Source of the DNA: Allodiplogaster sudhausi
Lineage: Eukaryota > Nematoda > Chromadorea > Rhabditida > Diplogasteridae
NCBI GenBank assembly: GCA_945643635.1
Contig: CALZFC010000133.1
Location: forward strand, 318,501 to 382,500
Reading direction: 5' to 3'
Length of the DNA: 64,000 nt
In this document: one piece after another, positions 1 to 11,374 of the stretch
Numbering within the stretch: position 1 is the stretch's first letter
Layout of the letters: every line of letters starts with the position of its first letter
The notes under the pieces: model-generated
The model's input: the letters and a program-made list of their open reading frames with translations, nothing else
Told to the model about the DNA's origin: nothing
The model's database searches: none
Made by a program: the position numbers and the translations under genes

Positions 1-711
1 AATTCGAATAAAGTGCCAGCAACTTGGCAAAGAAAAGAGAAAAGATATCTTACATAGTAATAAATGAATGATTGCTTGCTTCGAAACATGGATGGAGAGA
101 TCAAGTAGAAGAATATAATATAAATCGAGGGAAAAGATCCCTCACGAGACAACCCTAAATCCCCTTTCTTCCCCTCTCAATCCACGCCTTCTCCTGTTCC
201 TCTGGCTGAGGCAGAAGCGCAAAGATAACCGAGCCTTTCATGAAGAGACGTAATGAAGTCGACGGATCGAGGGCCCACCTCAAGGAAGTTTTCTTCCGCT
301 CCCAATTACAGTTGAACACAACGGTAGATAATATAAAAAAATGTATATATTTGAAAAGAGCTTAATTTTTTGCAGATCAATTGAGAGATGTTCAGGCGAG
401 TTAATCAAATGGCGGCCCTGACCGAGGGAACAAATGCTGGGAGAAAAGGCGGGCCGGGATCTAGGCAGACTTACCATTCTCCACGATTTACTAGGCGAGC
501 GTGCAAAATGCAAGCTGAAAATTTAATGCATGTCTATTCTTCACTATGTGGACAAAAGCTACACTTCATAATTTATGATACGGCCGACTTTATGGTGCCA
601 CCGTAATTTAAGATTCCACCGTACCACTTACTGCTCGGCCACCGTCTCACTGGCTGCCGACGCCAAACAAGGCAATAGATGCTGGAGCCCTGTAATGTTC
701 TCGGTGGCCTT

Positions 712-773
712 TGATCATTGATCTTTGGTCTTAAATGATCTTTGATCTTTAACGATCTTTGATCTTTGGTCTG
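712..773. repeat. Short GATCTTT tandem repeat
   Basis: The stretch is made of imperfect repeats of GATCTTT with variants such as GGTCTTA and ACGATCTTT. It is a simple tandem array of about 60 bp with no coding signal. Confidence 0.8.
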
Positions 774-990
774 CGAGATATTAAAGTGCACGTGTACCTG
801 AAGAGTCGGCAGGTTGCGGATCTACTTTTTTGGGTTCGAATAATTTGGCCATTTATTTGGCCTTGCTGCCAATTTACACTTTTTGGCGGATATATTTATT
901 TCGATTGAGCGCAAAAATAGCTATCGGTTGATAGGTCAACCATTAAGATTGGTTTTGGCATTTTCCAGAAATGAATTTTTAAATGTCATT

Positions 991-1060
991 TTGGCCCATT
1001 GGTTGTGTATGTCTAACGTCATGGGTCGCAGGTTCAAATCCGCGCGCGTGCAAACCCTTT
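991..1060 (+). repeat. tRNA-like or tRNA-derived SINE remnant
   Basis: A perfect match to the tRNA B-box pattern (GGTTCAAATCC, 1031-1041) follows an A-box-like TGGCCCATTGG about 40 bases upstream. The TPsiC stem around the B box does not pair cleanly and I cannot fold an acceptor stem, so this is not a functional tRNA. A tRNA-derived SINE head or decayed tRNA is the best reading; chance is possible. Confidence 0.35.
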
Positions 1061-1782
1061 TGCGGGTTTTTACCACGGGAAATCTGCAAAACAAACATCG
1101 ATTCTGACCTTAGTGTGCTTCGTGGAGCAGAATGATGTATTGGATTAGTAAGAAACATTATGATTGCACGAAAAGTTGGAAAATGCGGATCTGTCTGTTT
1201 TGACTCGACCGCCATAGGAAAATCGATACTGTCATTGGTAGGGACGCCCTATCCAGATGTAATGGATGTATGTTGTAGAGAATTTTGTCGCGTACTGAAC
1301 AGTATTATCCGCATACTGTTCTCGCTGAAAACATTGAAAATACAGCGCTTTGAATATTTTTAGGTCATTTTCTGACAATTGCAGAAAAATCGAAAAATGC
1401 GTTATTTTCATGGAAATTGATATTTTTATGAAATTTTTGTAGGGAGATTTTATGAAAAGTAACAAGCTGAATCGAATGAAATCATTCATTTTATGTTACA
1501 ACAAGAATTTAACCTCTTCTTCACGCATTCCTTGAATCCGACGTGTCCGAGGTGCTCCTATTTGCGCCTATTTTTAACCCACCTAGGGAAGGGCACATGA
1601 AACGAAAAGAATATATGTTATACAGTTTTTAATGCTCTACATTGTGAGATATAAAACCCAAATACAAATGAGTATAAGGTATTTAACCGTCAAAATAAAA
1701 TATTTCAAACAATTTTTCGATGTGAAAAGAAATAGTTAACTGAAACACATCTGGGCAGTTTTGTTTAGATTCGAGCGGCGAT

Positions 1783-2015
1783 GCTAATAAAAAAACGAAA
1801 ATTGAAAAATATTGAGCTTGAAGCGAGATACGCCTATTCATAAAATATACATATTTTCAACTGTTCACACAAAAAAAAATTTTTGAAAAAAAATATTAAC
1901 CATTTAATGTTGCTACTGGGGCCCTGTGCCATGCCTGACTATGTTTTCATACTCGAAATCCAACATCTGGATCTGGGGCAGACCCTACTGGAGGCGTACA
2001 GAGAGGCTCTCTTAA
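1783..2015 (+). repeat. Direct repeat R1, copy 1
   Basis: This 233-bp segment recurs at 3,558-3,790 with a constant offset of 1,775 bases and, as far as I can see, one difference (CTCTCTT against CTTTCTT near the 3' end). It ends in a GC-richer stretch (GGGGCAGACCCTACTGGAGG). A diverged relative of this end occurs in the array at about 5,345-5,400 and 8,580-8,630 (GGGGCAGGGATACC). It is a dispersed repeat of unknown class. Confidence 0.85.
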
Positions 2016-2297
2016 TTGCGCGGCAATTCAAACATACATAATTTTTTCCATTTATATTTTCATTGTTCTTGTTTAGAATAGTCAAAATATGTTTTATATA
2101 AATTATAAATTAAAACAAAACTCTGACCTCGTCGATTTTCCTGTACTACTCTCTCCCACTTCCACCTCTTCCCTCTCTCTCCTCAACCACAACCAAGAGA
2201 AGCAGCAGAGAGAGCAGCTGCAGGAGTGCGAAGCAGACCAAGGCTGACAACCAGGCCAGACGCATTGTGAGGGACACTTTGGGGTTATCTTTTCTCC

Positions 2298-2303
2298 CTC
2301 TCC

Positions 2304-2341
<38 letters not shown>

Positions 2342-2400
2342 TTCGCTCTCTTTTTCCCTCTCTTTCTCGCTCTCTCATTTTCGTCTCTCTCTCTTTTTTT
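2298..2400. repeat. CT-rich microsatellite
   Basis: Imperfect (CT)n with interspersed TTT and CCC. Frames crossing it give Leu/Ser or Arg/Glu low-complexity strings and are not taken as genes. Confidence 0.9.
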
Positions 2401-3209
2401 TTCTGGTTCTCTCAAACATCTTTGTTTATCACTTCATCGATTCAGCCTTCTTTTCTCTCCCCTTTTATTTCCATGCCTTCAAAGCTAATAGCCAATAAAT
2501 TGTTGCTTTTTATTTCTCAAGATCAGTGAATGGAAGAGTCTTTCTTTCCTGATGGAAAGACACAATCTTTAAAAAAAAAAGCCATGAAAGCTGCGATATC
2601 CATATCAGGCCGCTGACAATGAGGGAGTACATTTTAACTTCACCTTGTCCAGTGCAATTCAGGGAAGGAGGAAGAGACGGAGAGAGAAGAAGAGAGAAGT
2701 GGAATCATCAAAGATATACTCTTTTAACTCTGAAGAATGTAGTCGCTTCTCTCTCTACACTATATGGCCATTTGTTCTTTATTCTGTAGAAAGGGCGCCA
2801 ATTAAAAAGTGTCTTTTCGGGTACTTTTTCTTTCTCGGAAAGATACGACCAAGGATTTTAGATAATTTTTTTTTCATGAAATAAATGTTTTGAATTGACA
2901 GCTCAAATAATTCAGATATGAAGGAGATGGCATCCGTTCGAACGGCTAATATGGAATCGCTCATTGAATTCGATTGATAATTTCATGTTTTTAACCAATT
3001 AAATAAAATTCAGAAATATGCACAGGGAGCAAAGTCTCGATTGTAAGCTATTCGCATACATGATTCTGTGACGTCTTCTCAATTTGCACGCAATTCATGT
3101 GATGCAAGCATTTTGACGGGAATCTTTTTTTTCTTATTTAAAAAGACAATCCCGTAATATTTTCTTTGAATTCATTGAATAGGCGTGTCGAAAAAGTCGG
3201 GAATAAAAG

Positions 3210-3211
3210 CA

Positions 3212-3303
<92 letters not shown>

Positions 3304-3304
3304 C
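3210..3304. repeat. GA microsatellite
   Basis: About 95 bp of (GA)n with occasional AAAG and GCGAG interruptions. No gene is called across it. Confidence 0.9.
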
Positions 3305-3557
3305 AAATCGCCTACGCGTAGCTGGCAAAGTGTGGTGGATCCTGTTGATGATGTCGACTTCGATGTTCCAACGTATAAGATGTTCATATTCAGTAAGCTA
3401 TATGAGAGTTTTCTTGGGAAAGAAATGAGTATAACTTTAGAGTTTTATACAGCTAAATTACACGATATTCAGTATGTTATAGGAAGGCTTTTTTGGAAAA
3501 AATAAGAAAATATTATATGTATATCTTTATATAGCGTATTTGGCGAGGAGACTTAGG

Positions 3558-3790
3558 GCTAATAAAAAAACGAAAATTGAAAAATATTGAGCTTGAAGCG
3601 AGATACGCCTATTCATAAAATATACATATTTTCAACTGTTCACACAAAAAAAAATTTTTGAAAAAAAATATTAACCATTTAATGTTGCTACTGGGGCCCT
3701 GTGCCATGCCTGACTATGTTTTCATACTCGAAATCCAACATCTGGATCTGGGGCAGACCCTACTGGAGGCGTACAGAGAGGCTTTCTTAA
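3558..3790 (+). repeat. Direct repeat R1, copy 2
   Basis: Near-identical partner of 1,783-2,015. The flanks differ on both sides, so the repeat boundaries are sharp. After the repeat the sequence continues GAGAGCATG here and TTGCGCGGC in copy 1. Confidence 0.85.
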
Positions 3791-4342
3791 GAGAGCATGT
3801 CCGTAGGCTTCGAGCGCAGTCTGCCCCGGGAAAATTGTTTTCGAATTCATTAACGGAAAACATTTTGCTTATACAACTCGACCCGCTCTATTTAATGAGA
3901 CTAATTTCATCATCATCCGATTTTTTCCCTTCGGGATACACTACCGTAACCCTGAAAATTCATTGAGTCATAAATCCGTTCAAAGTATGTTTTGAGAAAC
4001 CGTCTACATATCATTCAATAGCATTTCGAAAGCTCTTCAAATTTCGTCTAGGAACATGTGTTACGAAAATTTTATTTTGGCCGAGAAAATTGGCGTTAAA
4101 TTATTTGAAGGGTCGACACACCACTTTGTGCTCATTTCTACACTCTGGAACCTAGATAGAAAGAAAGAGCGTGAAATTTGCTATCAAAAATCCGAGCGTA
4201 CCAATTTTTGCTATGACGCGAGTAATACGCGCGAGTCGGTCAAAATGGCACATTTTCGGCCGCCGAAGCATACTAGAGCAATTTTTTGCTTGAATATTAC
4301 TTTAGTTTAATTGTTTCAATTAATATTCATTTTAAAACAAAC

Positions 4343-4397
4343 CCATAATAGCGATGATGAAAGAGAAGAGGGCCGCAAAGGCTGCTTTGTTTCGCAT
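4343..4397 (-). pseudogene. Family A exon 1 fragment in X1
   Basis: On the minus strand this 55-nt exon encodes an 18-residue leader beginning MRNKAAFAALFSF and ending in ATG G at a GTTTG donor, exactly like exon 1 of the complete family A gene at 20,391. A TTTCAG acceptor lies a few bases upstream of the ATG. No exon 2 follows before the segment ends at 4,271, so it is an orphan exon. Confidence 0.75.
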
Positions 4398-4580
4398 GAT
4401 TACTGAAAGAAAACATATGTTCGATTTTTAACGAACATTATGTGAGCAATATTATTTGCAAATTGCAGTAAGACATCAGCGGGCGGAGATCCGAGAAGCG
4501 TTGGCGATAAGCAGAAGCGGTGAGGGAAGAGTCGGAGAAGAACCAGAGAAGCACAATGATTGTGGACACCATTGGGCCGT

Positions 4581-4590
4581 CTTTTATAGG
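4581..4590 (-). promoter_or_regulatory. TATA box of family A, X1 copy
   Basis: The minus strand reads CCTATAAAAG, identical to the motif about 190 bases upstream of the start codon in the complete family A gene. The flanks (CCGGC upstream, ACGGCCCAATGGTG downstream) are conserved in nearly all family A promoters in the window. Confidence 0.7.
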
Positions 4591-5550
4591 GCCGGAGGAT
4601 CGAATAATTTGCGTAATTTGGGATGCAAAGGAGGGAAAAATGCAGTTCTTATATATAGATATTATAATTCCTACATTCTCTTGTATTCCAAGTCACGTTT
4701 TCTACTGCTGTCCACATAATATTCAGTTGCGATGAGGAAAAGTGGGTAAGATAAATAGAAATGGAAAACACAATAACAACAAATTGACAATGAAAGTGCA
4801 ATCTTCTTAAAACATAAAAGCACGCTTTACCTTGCACTTTTTTCACAAACACTTTGTACATGCTAATTTGACTTTTGTAATTTCATAATGCTTCTGTAAA
4901 TCGAGCGTAATGTAAAAATGAGGTTGAGTTGCTGTCAGTTCGATCACTTTTCCTCAAATCGTTTTTTTTATCCACCACTTTCTTCTCGTCTTTCTTTTAC
5001 TCGAGGATCGCATCATTTTGTTATCTGTCGTTGAAGTCCTCACTTTTTATCCTTTCCCAATCTCTGTCTTTGCAATTTCGTCGGTCTCTAAGCTTCTTGT
5101 TCATGAAAATTGCGGCGACTTTATCTCATGTTGTTATGTGATAAAACAGTATCCAACAATGCATTGATAAAAAATATTTCCAAAATAAAATTCCCCTGAA
5201 GGGCTCTTTGCAGTTTACGGTGATATATGAAAAAATGAAACAACTTATCGAATAAGAAATAAGCTGATTATGGTTTGGTTGTAGCGAAGCTTTCCGCCTT
5301 CTTCGCTGTCGTTAGTTTGAATGGGAATGGGAACGCTTTATTTAATAGAGCCTCTCCGTAAGGGCCGAGGTATCCCTGCCCCGGGGGAAAGTGTTGGATT
5401 TTGGTAACCAAAATTTTATGAGGAGTACCCACTTGCATTGTAAAAGAAATAGTGGGATCAAATTTGTTATAAAAAATTTTTTCTTGCCAGTGGGTGCAAA
5501 AGTAAGGCTAATATTTGAGTGTCCATAACTTCCTTAAAACTTAATATTTT

Positions 5551-6273
5551 TCAGTTTTTTTTTCTCATTCGAATACACACAAAAACGTAATAGGAAGTGT
5601 TTTTTGAAAATTTCATTCTTGACCAGTTTTAGGCATTTTTCTGTTTCCGAAATTGGTTTTTTGGACATTTCAACTATTTTACGGCAGGCGCACGGGCCAA
5701 CGAATAGTTTATAAGAAAGAGGAGAAAAAACTACATAAGATTTGTTCTTATGAAGAAAATCGAAGGATATTCATTTTACGAAATTTTGACTTGAACCTGG
5801 TGCACTCGCGTTCTTGCTCGTTTTGATGAAACTGAATAATTATTTTCAAAGCTTTGTTTTTTGGGATAATATCGATGTCGATATATTAGCCATTAAATTC
5901 TCTACCAGAAAAGGTATCTATCACCGATATACGTATTACCTTGGGACTCAGAGAATGCAATTATATGTTTTTCGAAAAAAAATAATTCAATGATAACTAA
6001 TGAAACCCTCATTTTTAGTCCACAGAGGTGGCCAGTCGAAGCAATTCTCCATATCATAAGATAGAGCGAAGAATTCTGCATAACATATTCCCTTTTCGAG
6101 GAATTTGAAGGATATACATTTTCTTTTTTCTATCAATATAGAAGTCTTTCCACGTCATGCAATATAGAAGTCTTTCCACGTTTTCCACAAACTCCTGAAG
6201 AAAAGAGAGCTACACTTTATTCCATTCAATGAGGAGATTCTTGTGCATTTAAATTTTCTCATTAAAAAATAAC
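5551..6273. other. Spacer with no recognised feature
   Basis: AT-rich sequence between segment X1 and the last surviving exon of the minus-strand A1 copy. The last exon of family A (with the second CCM motif) should lie here on the minus strand, but I find no trace of it. No other gene is seen. Confidence 0.5.
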
Positions 6274-7701
6274 CTTTGAAGGGATTATGGCATGCTTGAG
6301 GCCATCCGGGCACATCTGCGTTTCATTTGGATTAGAGAACGGCTTTTGAGAATAAAAATATGGAACGTTCTTGTACTCGCGTCCCTGGATGGTGAGGTCA
6401 TGACGGCCGGTGTTGATAAGGGGAAACTGTGGATAGGAAGCAGTTCGAGGGGAGGCAGCAGCTGAGGACTTGGAGGGCAGACGCATGCAGCAGGCACTAT
6501 CCTTATGAGTCGCCAAATATGGCGTGAGCGTTCCGTATTTGTCGTGCCAGACATTATAAGCCAGCTGACGGACCTTGGTCTTGTCGCCGCTTATTTTGTG
6601 CAGGTCCACATAAGAAACGTTGAAACGCTTTCCACTCCTTAAAATGGTTAATTTGAAGCCAAAACTGTGAACCGAAAAACCACTTTTTTTATAAAGACTT
6701 TTTTTCGTGTTTTTAAATATTTGCCATGCGTGATCAGAGACTTGACCCTTGTATTTCTTGTCTGATATTACAACTAGCCACTGAATTTCCTTACCACAAA
6801 CTTCTTTCTTATAAGCAACATTAAATTTCGCTCATAATTAGACCCTCCAAATTTCCTCGGTTACGAACCAAAGAAAGTCAAGCTTCTTAATCTATTGCTT
6901 GACGAAGTTTTCGTCCTTTGCCTCAGTTTCGTTCAACAGCGCCGCACTCGAATTCGCTTCGTGTCTCACTCCGACAATACACCCATCTGCAAAGGCAGTG
7001 AATGGGCTTATGAGGTTTTGCACTTTTCTGACATTTAAAAGTGGGAGAATTTAAAATTGTGCTCAACACCTTCATATATTATTTTCATATAAGATTTAAC
7101 TTGGTGATTAAAAAAACAGCGTTACAAGGAAAATGGTCGCGATTTTTCTTCACAAATTCATGGCTGGGAAACACGGCTAAAACGAGTCCGTGCTGGCATC
7201 CTTCACTGGGATCTCCCATCGTGTAGTTGAAGACATACTCCACACTCTGGAGAAAATATCATTTGCATTTTGATTCGTTCTTCTGATCGTTTACTCAAGC
7301 GTCGGATTATTTTTAGTAGCATCTCATTAAATCTCATGCACTCTAGCTCTCGTGTGAAAAATGGCGCGAATTCATTAAATGAATTTTCGGCAGCTTTACT
7401 TGAGTTTTGACAACATAATTATTCCTGAAACATCTAAATTTTCGCCCGCGAACCTCATAGACGGTGTTGTTGATTGTCAGGTTAGAGAAGCCAATCGTGG
7501 ACATGCCGCGTTCATAGTAGTCGAGGTCCGTCGCTGAAATCTGGCCAGCTGAAAGATGGTTAATTTTTTTTTTATACTAGAGCAATTTTTTGCTTGAATA
7601 TTACTTTAGTTTAATTGTTTCAATTAATATTCATTTTAAAACAAACCCATAATAGCGATGATGAAAGAGAAGAGGGCCGCGAAGGCTGCTTTGTTTCGCA
7701 T
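6274..7701 (-). pseudogene. Family A copy A1: exons 1-5, stop in exon 4, last exon missing
   Basis: Five exons can be placed on the minus strand: 7701-7647 (leader MRNKAAFAALF), 7548-7454 (contains YYERGMSTIGFSNLTINNT), 7246 to about 7135 (VEYVFNYTMGDPSEGC), 6986-6869 (VGVRHEANSSAALLN) and 6637-6274 (first CCM motif, then SKSSAAASPRT and HAIIPSK). Exon lengths of 55, 95 and 118 nt equal those of the intact A2 gene. Exon 4 has an in-frame TAG where A2 has GAG. The sixth exon, with the second CCM motif and the Ser/Thr/Pro tail, is absent downstream. The product would have been a secreted protein of unknown function; this copy is a truncated pseudogene. Its promoter lies within the left arm of the inverted duplication. 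Confidence 0.8.
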
Positions 7702-8417
7702 GATTACTGAAAGAAAACATATGTTCGATTTTTAACGAACATTATGTGAGCAATATTATTTGCAAATCGCAGTAAGACACCAGCGGGCGGAGATCCGAGA
7801 AGCGTTGGCGATAAGCAGAAGCGGTGAGGGAAGAGTCGGAGAAGAACCAGAGAAGCACAATGATTGTGGACACCATTGGGCCGTCTTTTATAGGGCCGGA
7901 GGATCGAATAATTTGCGTAATTTGGGATGCAAAGGAGGGAAAAATGCAGTTCTTATATATAGATATTATAATTCCTACATTCTCTTGTATTCCAAGTCAC
8001 GGTTGTAGCGAAGTTGTTTTTATCCTTTCCCAATCTCTGTCTTTGCAATTTCGTCGGTCTCTAAGCTTCTTGTTCATGAAAATTGCGGCGACTTTATCTC
8101 ATGTTGTTATGTGATAAAACAGTATCCAACAATGCATTGATAAAAAATATTTCCAAAATAAAATTCCCCTGAAGGGCTCTTTGCAGTTTACGGTGATATA
8201 TGAAAAAATGAAACAACTTATCGAATAAGAAATAAGCTGATTATGGTTTGGTTGTAGCGAAGCTTTCCGCCTTCTTCGCTGTCGTTAGTTTGAATGGGAA
8301 TGGGAACGCTTTATTTAATAGAGCCTCTCCGTAAGGGCCGAGGTATCCCTGCCCCGGGGGAAAGTGTTGGATTTTGGTAACCAAAATTTTATGAGGAGTA
8401 CCCACTTGCATTGTAAA
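7348..8417 (-). repeat. Inverted duplication, left arm (X3 plus A1 exons 1-2)
   Basis: Read on the minus strand this arm matches the right arm ending at 9,926. Relative to X1 and X2 it lacks about 345 bp (X1 4,699 to about 5,044). At the deletion point (about 8,001) there is a short filler, GGTTGTAGCGAAG, that matches sequence at about 5,278 in X1. Templated filler at a deletion is a known mark of error-prone end joining or template switching. Confidence 0.85.
7884..7893 (-). promoter_or_regulatory. TATA box of family A copy A1
   Basis: Minus-strand CCTATAAAAG followed by GACGGCCCAATGG, about 185 bases upstream of the A1 start codon. Same motif and context as at 20,196-20,205. Confidence 0.7.
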
Positions 8418-9380
8418 ATAAAAATATTAAGTTTTAAGGAAGTTATGGACACTCAAATATTTGCCTTACTTTTGCACCCACTGGCAAGAAAAATTTTTTT
8501 ATGACAAATTTGATCCCATTATTTCTTTTACAATGCAAGTGGGTACTCCTCATAAAATTTTGGTTACCAAAATCCAACACTTTCCCCCGGGGCAGGGATA
8601 CCTCGGCCCTTACGGAGAGGCTCTATTAAATAAAGCGTTCCCATTCCCATTCAAACTAACGACAGCGAAGAAGGCGGAAAGCTTCGCTACAACCAAACCA
8701 TAATCAGCTTATTTCTTATTCGATAAGTTGTTTCATTTTTTCATATATCACCGTAAACTGCAAAGAGCCCTTCAGGGGAATTTTATTTTGGAAATATTTT
8801 TTATCAATGCATTGTTGGATACTGTTTTATCACATAACAACATGAGATAAAGTCGCCGCAATTTTCATGAACAAGAAGCTTAGAGACCGACGAAATTGCA
8901 AAGACAGAGATTGGGAAAGGATAAAAAGTGAGGACTTCAACGACAGATAACAAAATGATGCGATCCTCGAGTAAAAGAAAGACGAGAAGAAAGTGGTGGA
9001 TAAAAAAAACGATTTGAGGAAAAGTGATCGAACTGACAGCAACTCAACCTCATTTTTACATTACGCTCGATTTACAGAAGCATTATGAAATTACAAAAGT
9101 CAAATTAGCATGTACAAAGTGTTTGTGAAAAAAGTGCAAGGTAAAGCGTGCTTTTATGTTTTAAGAAGATTGCACTTTCATTGTCAATTTGTTGTTATTG
9201 TGTTTTCCATTTCTATTTATCTTACCCACTTTTCCTCATCGCAACTGAATATTATGTGGACAGCAGTAGAAAACGTGACTTGGAATACAAGAGAATGTAG
9301 GAATTATAATATCTATATATAAGAACTGCATTTTTCCCTCCTTTGCATCCCAAATTACGCAAATTATTCGATCCTCCGGC

Positions 9381-9390
9381 CCTATAAAAG
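9381..9390 (+). promoter_or_regulatory. TATA box of family A, X2 copy
   Basis: CCTATAAAAG followed by ACGGCCCAATGGTG, in the right arm of the inverted duplication, about 185 bases before the exon 1 start codon at 9,574. Confidence 0.7.
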
Positions 9391-9573
9391 ACGGCCCAAT
9401 GGTGTCCACAATCATTGTGCTTCTCTGGTTCTTCTCCGACTCTTCCCTCACCGCTTCTGCTTATCGCCAACGCTTCTCGGATCTCCGCCCGCTGATGTCT
9501 TACTGCAATTTGCAAATAATATTGCTCACATAATGTTCGTTAAAAATCGAACATATGTTTTCTTTCAGTAATC

Positions 9574-9820
9574 ATGCGAAACAAAGCAGCCTTCGCGGCC
9601 CTCTTCTCTTTCATCATCGCTATTATGGGTTTGTTTTAAAATGAATATTAATTGAAACAATTAAACTAAAGTAATATTCAAGCAAAAAATTGCTCTAGTA
9701 TAAAAAAAAATTAACCATCTTTCAGCTGGCCAGATTTCAGCGACGGACCTCGACTACTATGAACGCGGCATGTCCACGATTGGCTTCTCTAACCTGACAA
9801 TCAACAACACCGTCTACGGG
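9574..9820 (+). pseudogene. Family A exons 1-2 fragment in the right arm
   Basis: Exon 1 (9574-9628) encodes the leader MRNKAAFAALFSF, ending in ATG G at a GTTTG donor. Exon 2 (9726-9820) encodes AGQISATDLDYYERGMSTIG and the NLT and NNT glycosylation-type sites. The last codon of exon 2 is GGG instead of the GAG found in other copies. The copy is cut at 9,926 by fusion to inverted family A sequence, so exons 3-6 are absent. Confidence 0.75.
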
Positions 9821-9926
9821 GTTCATGGGCGAAAATTGAGATGTTTCAGGAATAATTATGTTGTCAAAACTCAAGTAAAGCTGCCGAAAATTCATTTAAT
9901 GAATTCGCGCCATTTTTCACACGAGA

Positions 9927-11180
9927 CATTGTTGTGCTCACGTCCCTTGATGGTGATGTTTTTGCGTCCAACGTTCATAATTGGAAACAGAGGATAGAGC
10001 GGAGTTGGAGGGGAAGGAGCCGGTGGCTTTGAGGGCAGACGCATGCAGCAGACGTAATCCCTGTTAGTCGCCACGAATGCCGTGAGCTTTCCGTTGCGGA
10101 ACCAGTCGTTGTAAGCCAGCTGACGAGCTTTGGTCTTGTCGGTCATTATTTCCAGTTCCACGTCAACGTCAACTTCACCGAAACGCTGTCAGTTCAAGAA
10201 CCTGAAAAGGTTAAATAAAATGCTTTTATCTTATATTTCCGTGGATAAATATGATATTTACCATGCTGACAAAAATACTCAAAACAAAAGGGCAAAAATA
10301 AAGCAATATTTTTTATTTATGTCTTTTATACATCTTACAATCAGATTTAGCTTTTACTACCAGCGTCCAAATTTCCTCGTTTACGAACCAATGAAATCCA
10401 AGTTTCTTGATCTCCTGCTTGATGAAGTTTTCGTCGCCTGCTTAGCTGCGGTCAATGGCTCCGCACTCGCATTCGCTTCGTGTCTCGCTCCAACGTAGCA
10501 TCCTCGGCCTTTAGCATTGTAATACAACGAAGCTTTAGGACATAGATAGTTACCTTCGAGTTTCTCAAATTCCAGTGTGGGAGGCACTGCCAGAGGAAGT
10601 CCATCATTATCGCATCCTTTGTTGGGATCACCATTCCCTCGGTAATAGACGTATTCCACATTCTAGAGAAAAAAAAAATATATATATTAAACTACTTTCT
10701 GAATCCTCAGATTTCGCTCATTTCGATCGGTGTTTTAAATGAGCACGAAACAACCGTTGTCTATTCGAATTTAACTCAGTCTTGTAGTCGCGTCAATCAC
10801 ATGATATCTCGCACTTACATGCATCGGGAGAAATAGCGCGAATTCAAGTGAGAATTTTTTCCCTTAGTTGAATTTTGGTCAAATAATTAGTCTTCGCACT
10901 CTTTGCCCGCGTACCTCGTAAAAGGTGTTGTTGAAGGTCAGATTATAGAAGCCAAGAGAGGAAATGCCGTATTGATAGGGGTCGAGGTGCGGCGCCGAAA
11001 TCTGGCCAGCTGAAAGTTGCTTAATTAGAAATAAATTTTTATACTAGAGCAAATTTTTACTGCTTAAATTTAATTACTGGTTATTTTTTCTATTGGAATT
11101 ACCCAAATAAGGATTTTAAACAAACCCATAATAGCCACGATGAAAGAGAAGAGGGGCGCAAAGACCGCTTTCTTTCGCAT
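9927..11180 (-). pseudogene. Family A copy A3: five exons with frameshifts, 3' end lost
   Basis: Minus-strand exons are 11180-11126 (leader MRKKAVFAPLFSFIVAIMG), 11009-10915 (AGQISAPHLDPYQYGISSLG), 10662-10554 (VEYVYYRGNGDPNKGC), 10508-10389 (GRGCYVGARHEANASAEPL) and 10201-9927 (first CCM motif followed by a Pro/Ser linker). Exons 1-3 have the same lengths (55, 95, 109) as the intact A2 gene. Exon 4 is 120 nt instead of 118, a +2 shift that breaks the frame. The start of exon 5 carries a further indel. The copy ends abruptly at the junction with the inverted duplication, so the end of exon 5 and all of exon 6 are missing. Confidence 0.75.
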
Positions 11181-11364
11181 GTTTACTGAAAGAAAACACA
11201 AGTACGATTTCTTTCACGAAAATTATGTGAGCAATATTAGTAGCAAATCGCAGTAAGACACCAGCGGGTGGAGATCCGAGAAGCGTTGGCGATAAGCAGA
11301 AGCGATGAGGGAAGATCCGGAGAAGAACCAGAGAAGCACAATGATTGTGGACACCATTGGGCCG

Positions 11365-11374
11365 TCTTTTATAG
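11365..11374 (-). promoter_or_regulatory. TATA box of family A copy A3
   Basis: Minus-strand CCTATAAAAG in the usual conserved context, about 185 bases upstream of the A3 start codon at 11,180. Confidence 0.7.

Larger units (their letters stand above)
1..4270. other. Intergenic region without a recognisable gene
   Basis: I see no exon of families A, B or C here and no open frame that looks like protein. It holds a GATCTTT tandem repeat, a tRNA-like stretch, CT and GA microsatellites and a 233-bp direct repeat, described separately. The last part (about 4,215-4,270) shares a short AT/GC-mixed motif, in reverse orientation, with 24,940-25,005 inside an inverted-repeat element, so it is probably a transposon remnant. 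Confidence 0.6.
4271..5550 (-). repeat. Duplicated segment X, copy X1 (family A promoter side)
   Basis: This 1,280-bp segment matches the reverse complement of 8,421-9,700 over exactly the same length, and matches 7,575-8,417 in the same orientation except for an internal deletion there. Reading on the minus strand it carries family A upstream sequence, a TATA box and family A exon 1. No later family A exon follows below 4,271, so this copy is a promoter plus exon 1 fragment. Confidence 0.85.
8421..9926 (+). repeat. Inverted duplication, right arm (X2 plus family A exons 1-2)
   Basis: The first 1,280 bases are the reverse complement of X1. The arm continues through family A exons 1 and 2 on the plus strand and stops at 9,926, where it is joined directly to exon 5 of the minus-strand copy A3. 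The two arms are separated by about 110 bases (8,418-8,530) that occur only once in the palindrome but again in X1. Confidence 0.85.

Noticed and set aside
991..1060. A functional tRNA gene
   Set aside because: A- and B-box-like motifs are present, but the TPsiC stem does not pair and no acceptor stem is found; kept only as a tRNA-like remnant.
2103..2415. Arg/Glu-rich minus-strand frames near the left CT tract
   Set aside because: Microsatellite translation with overlapping open frames.
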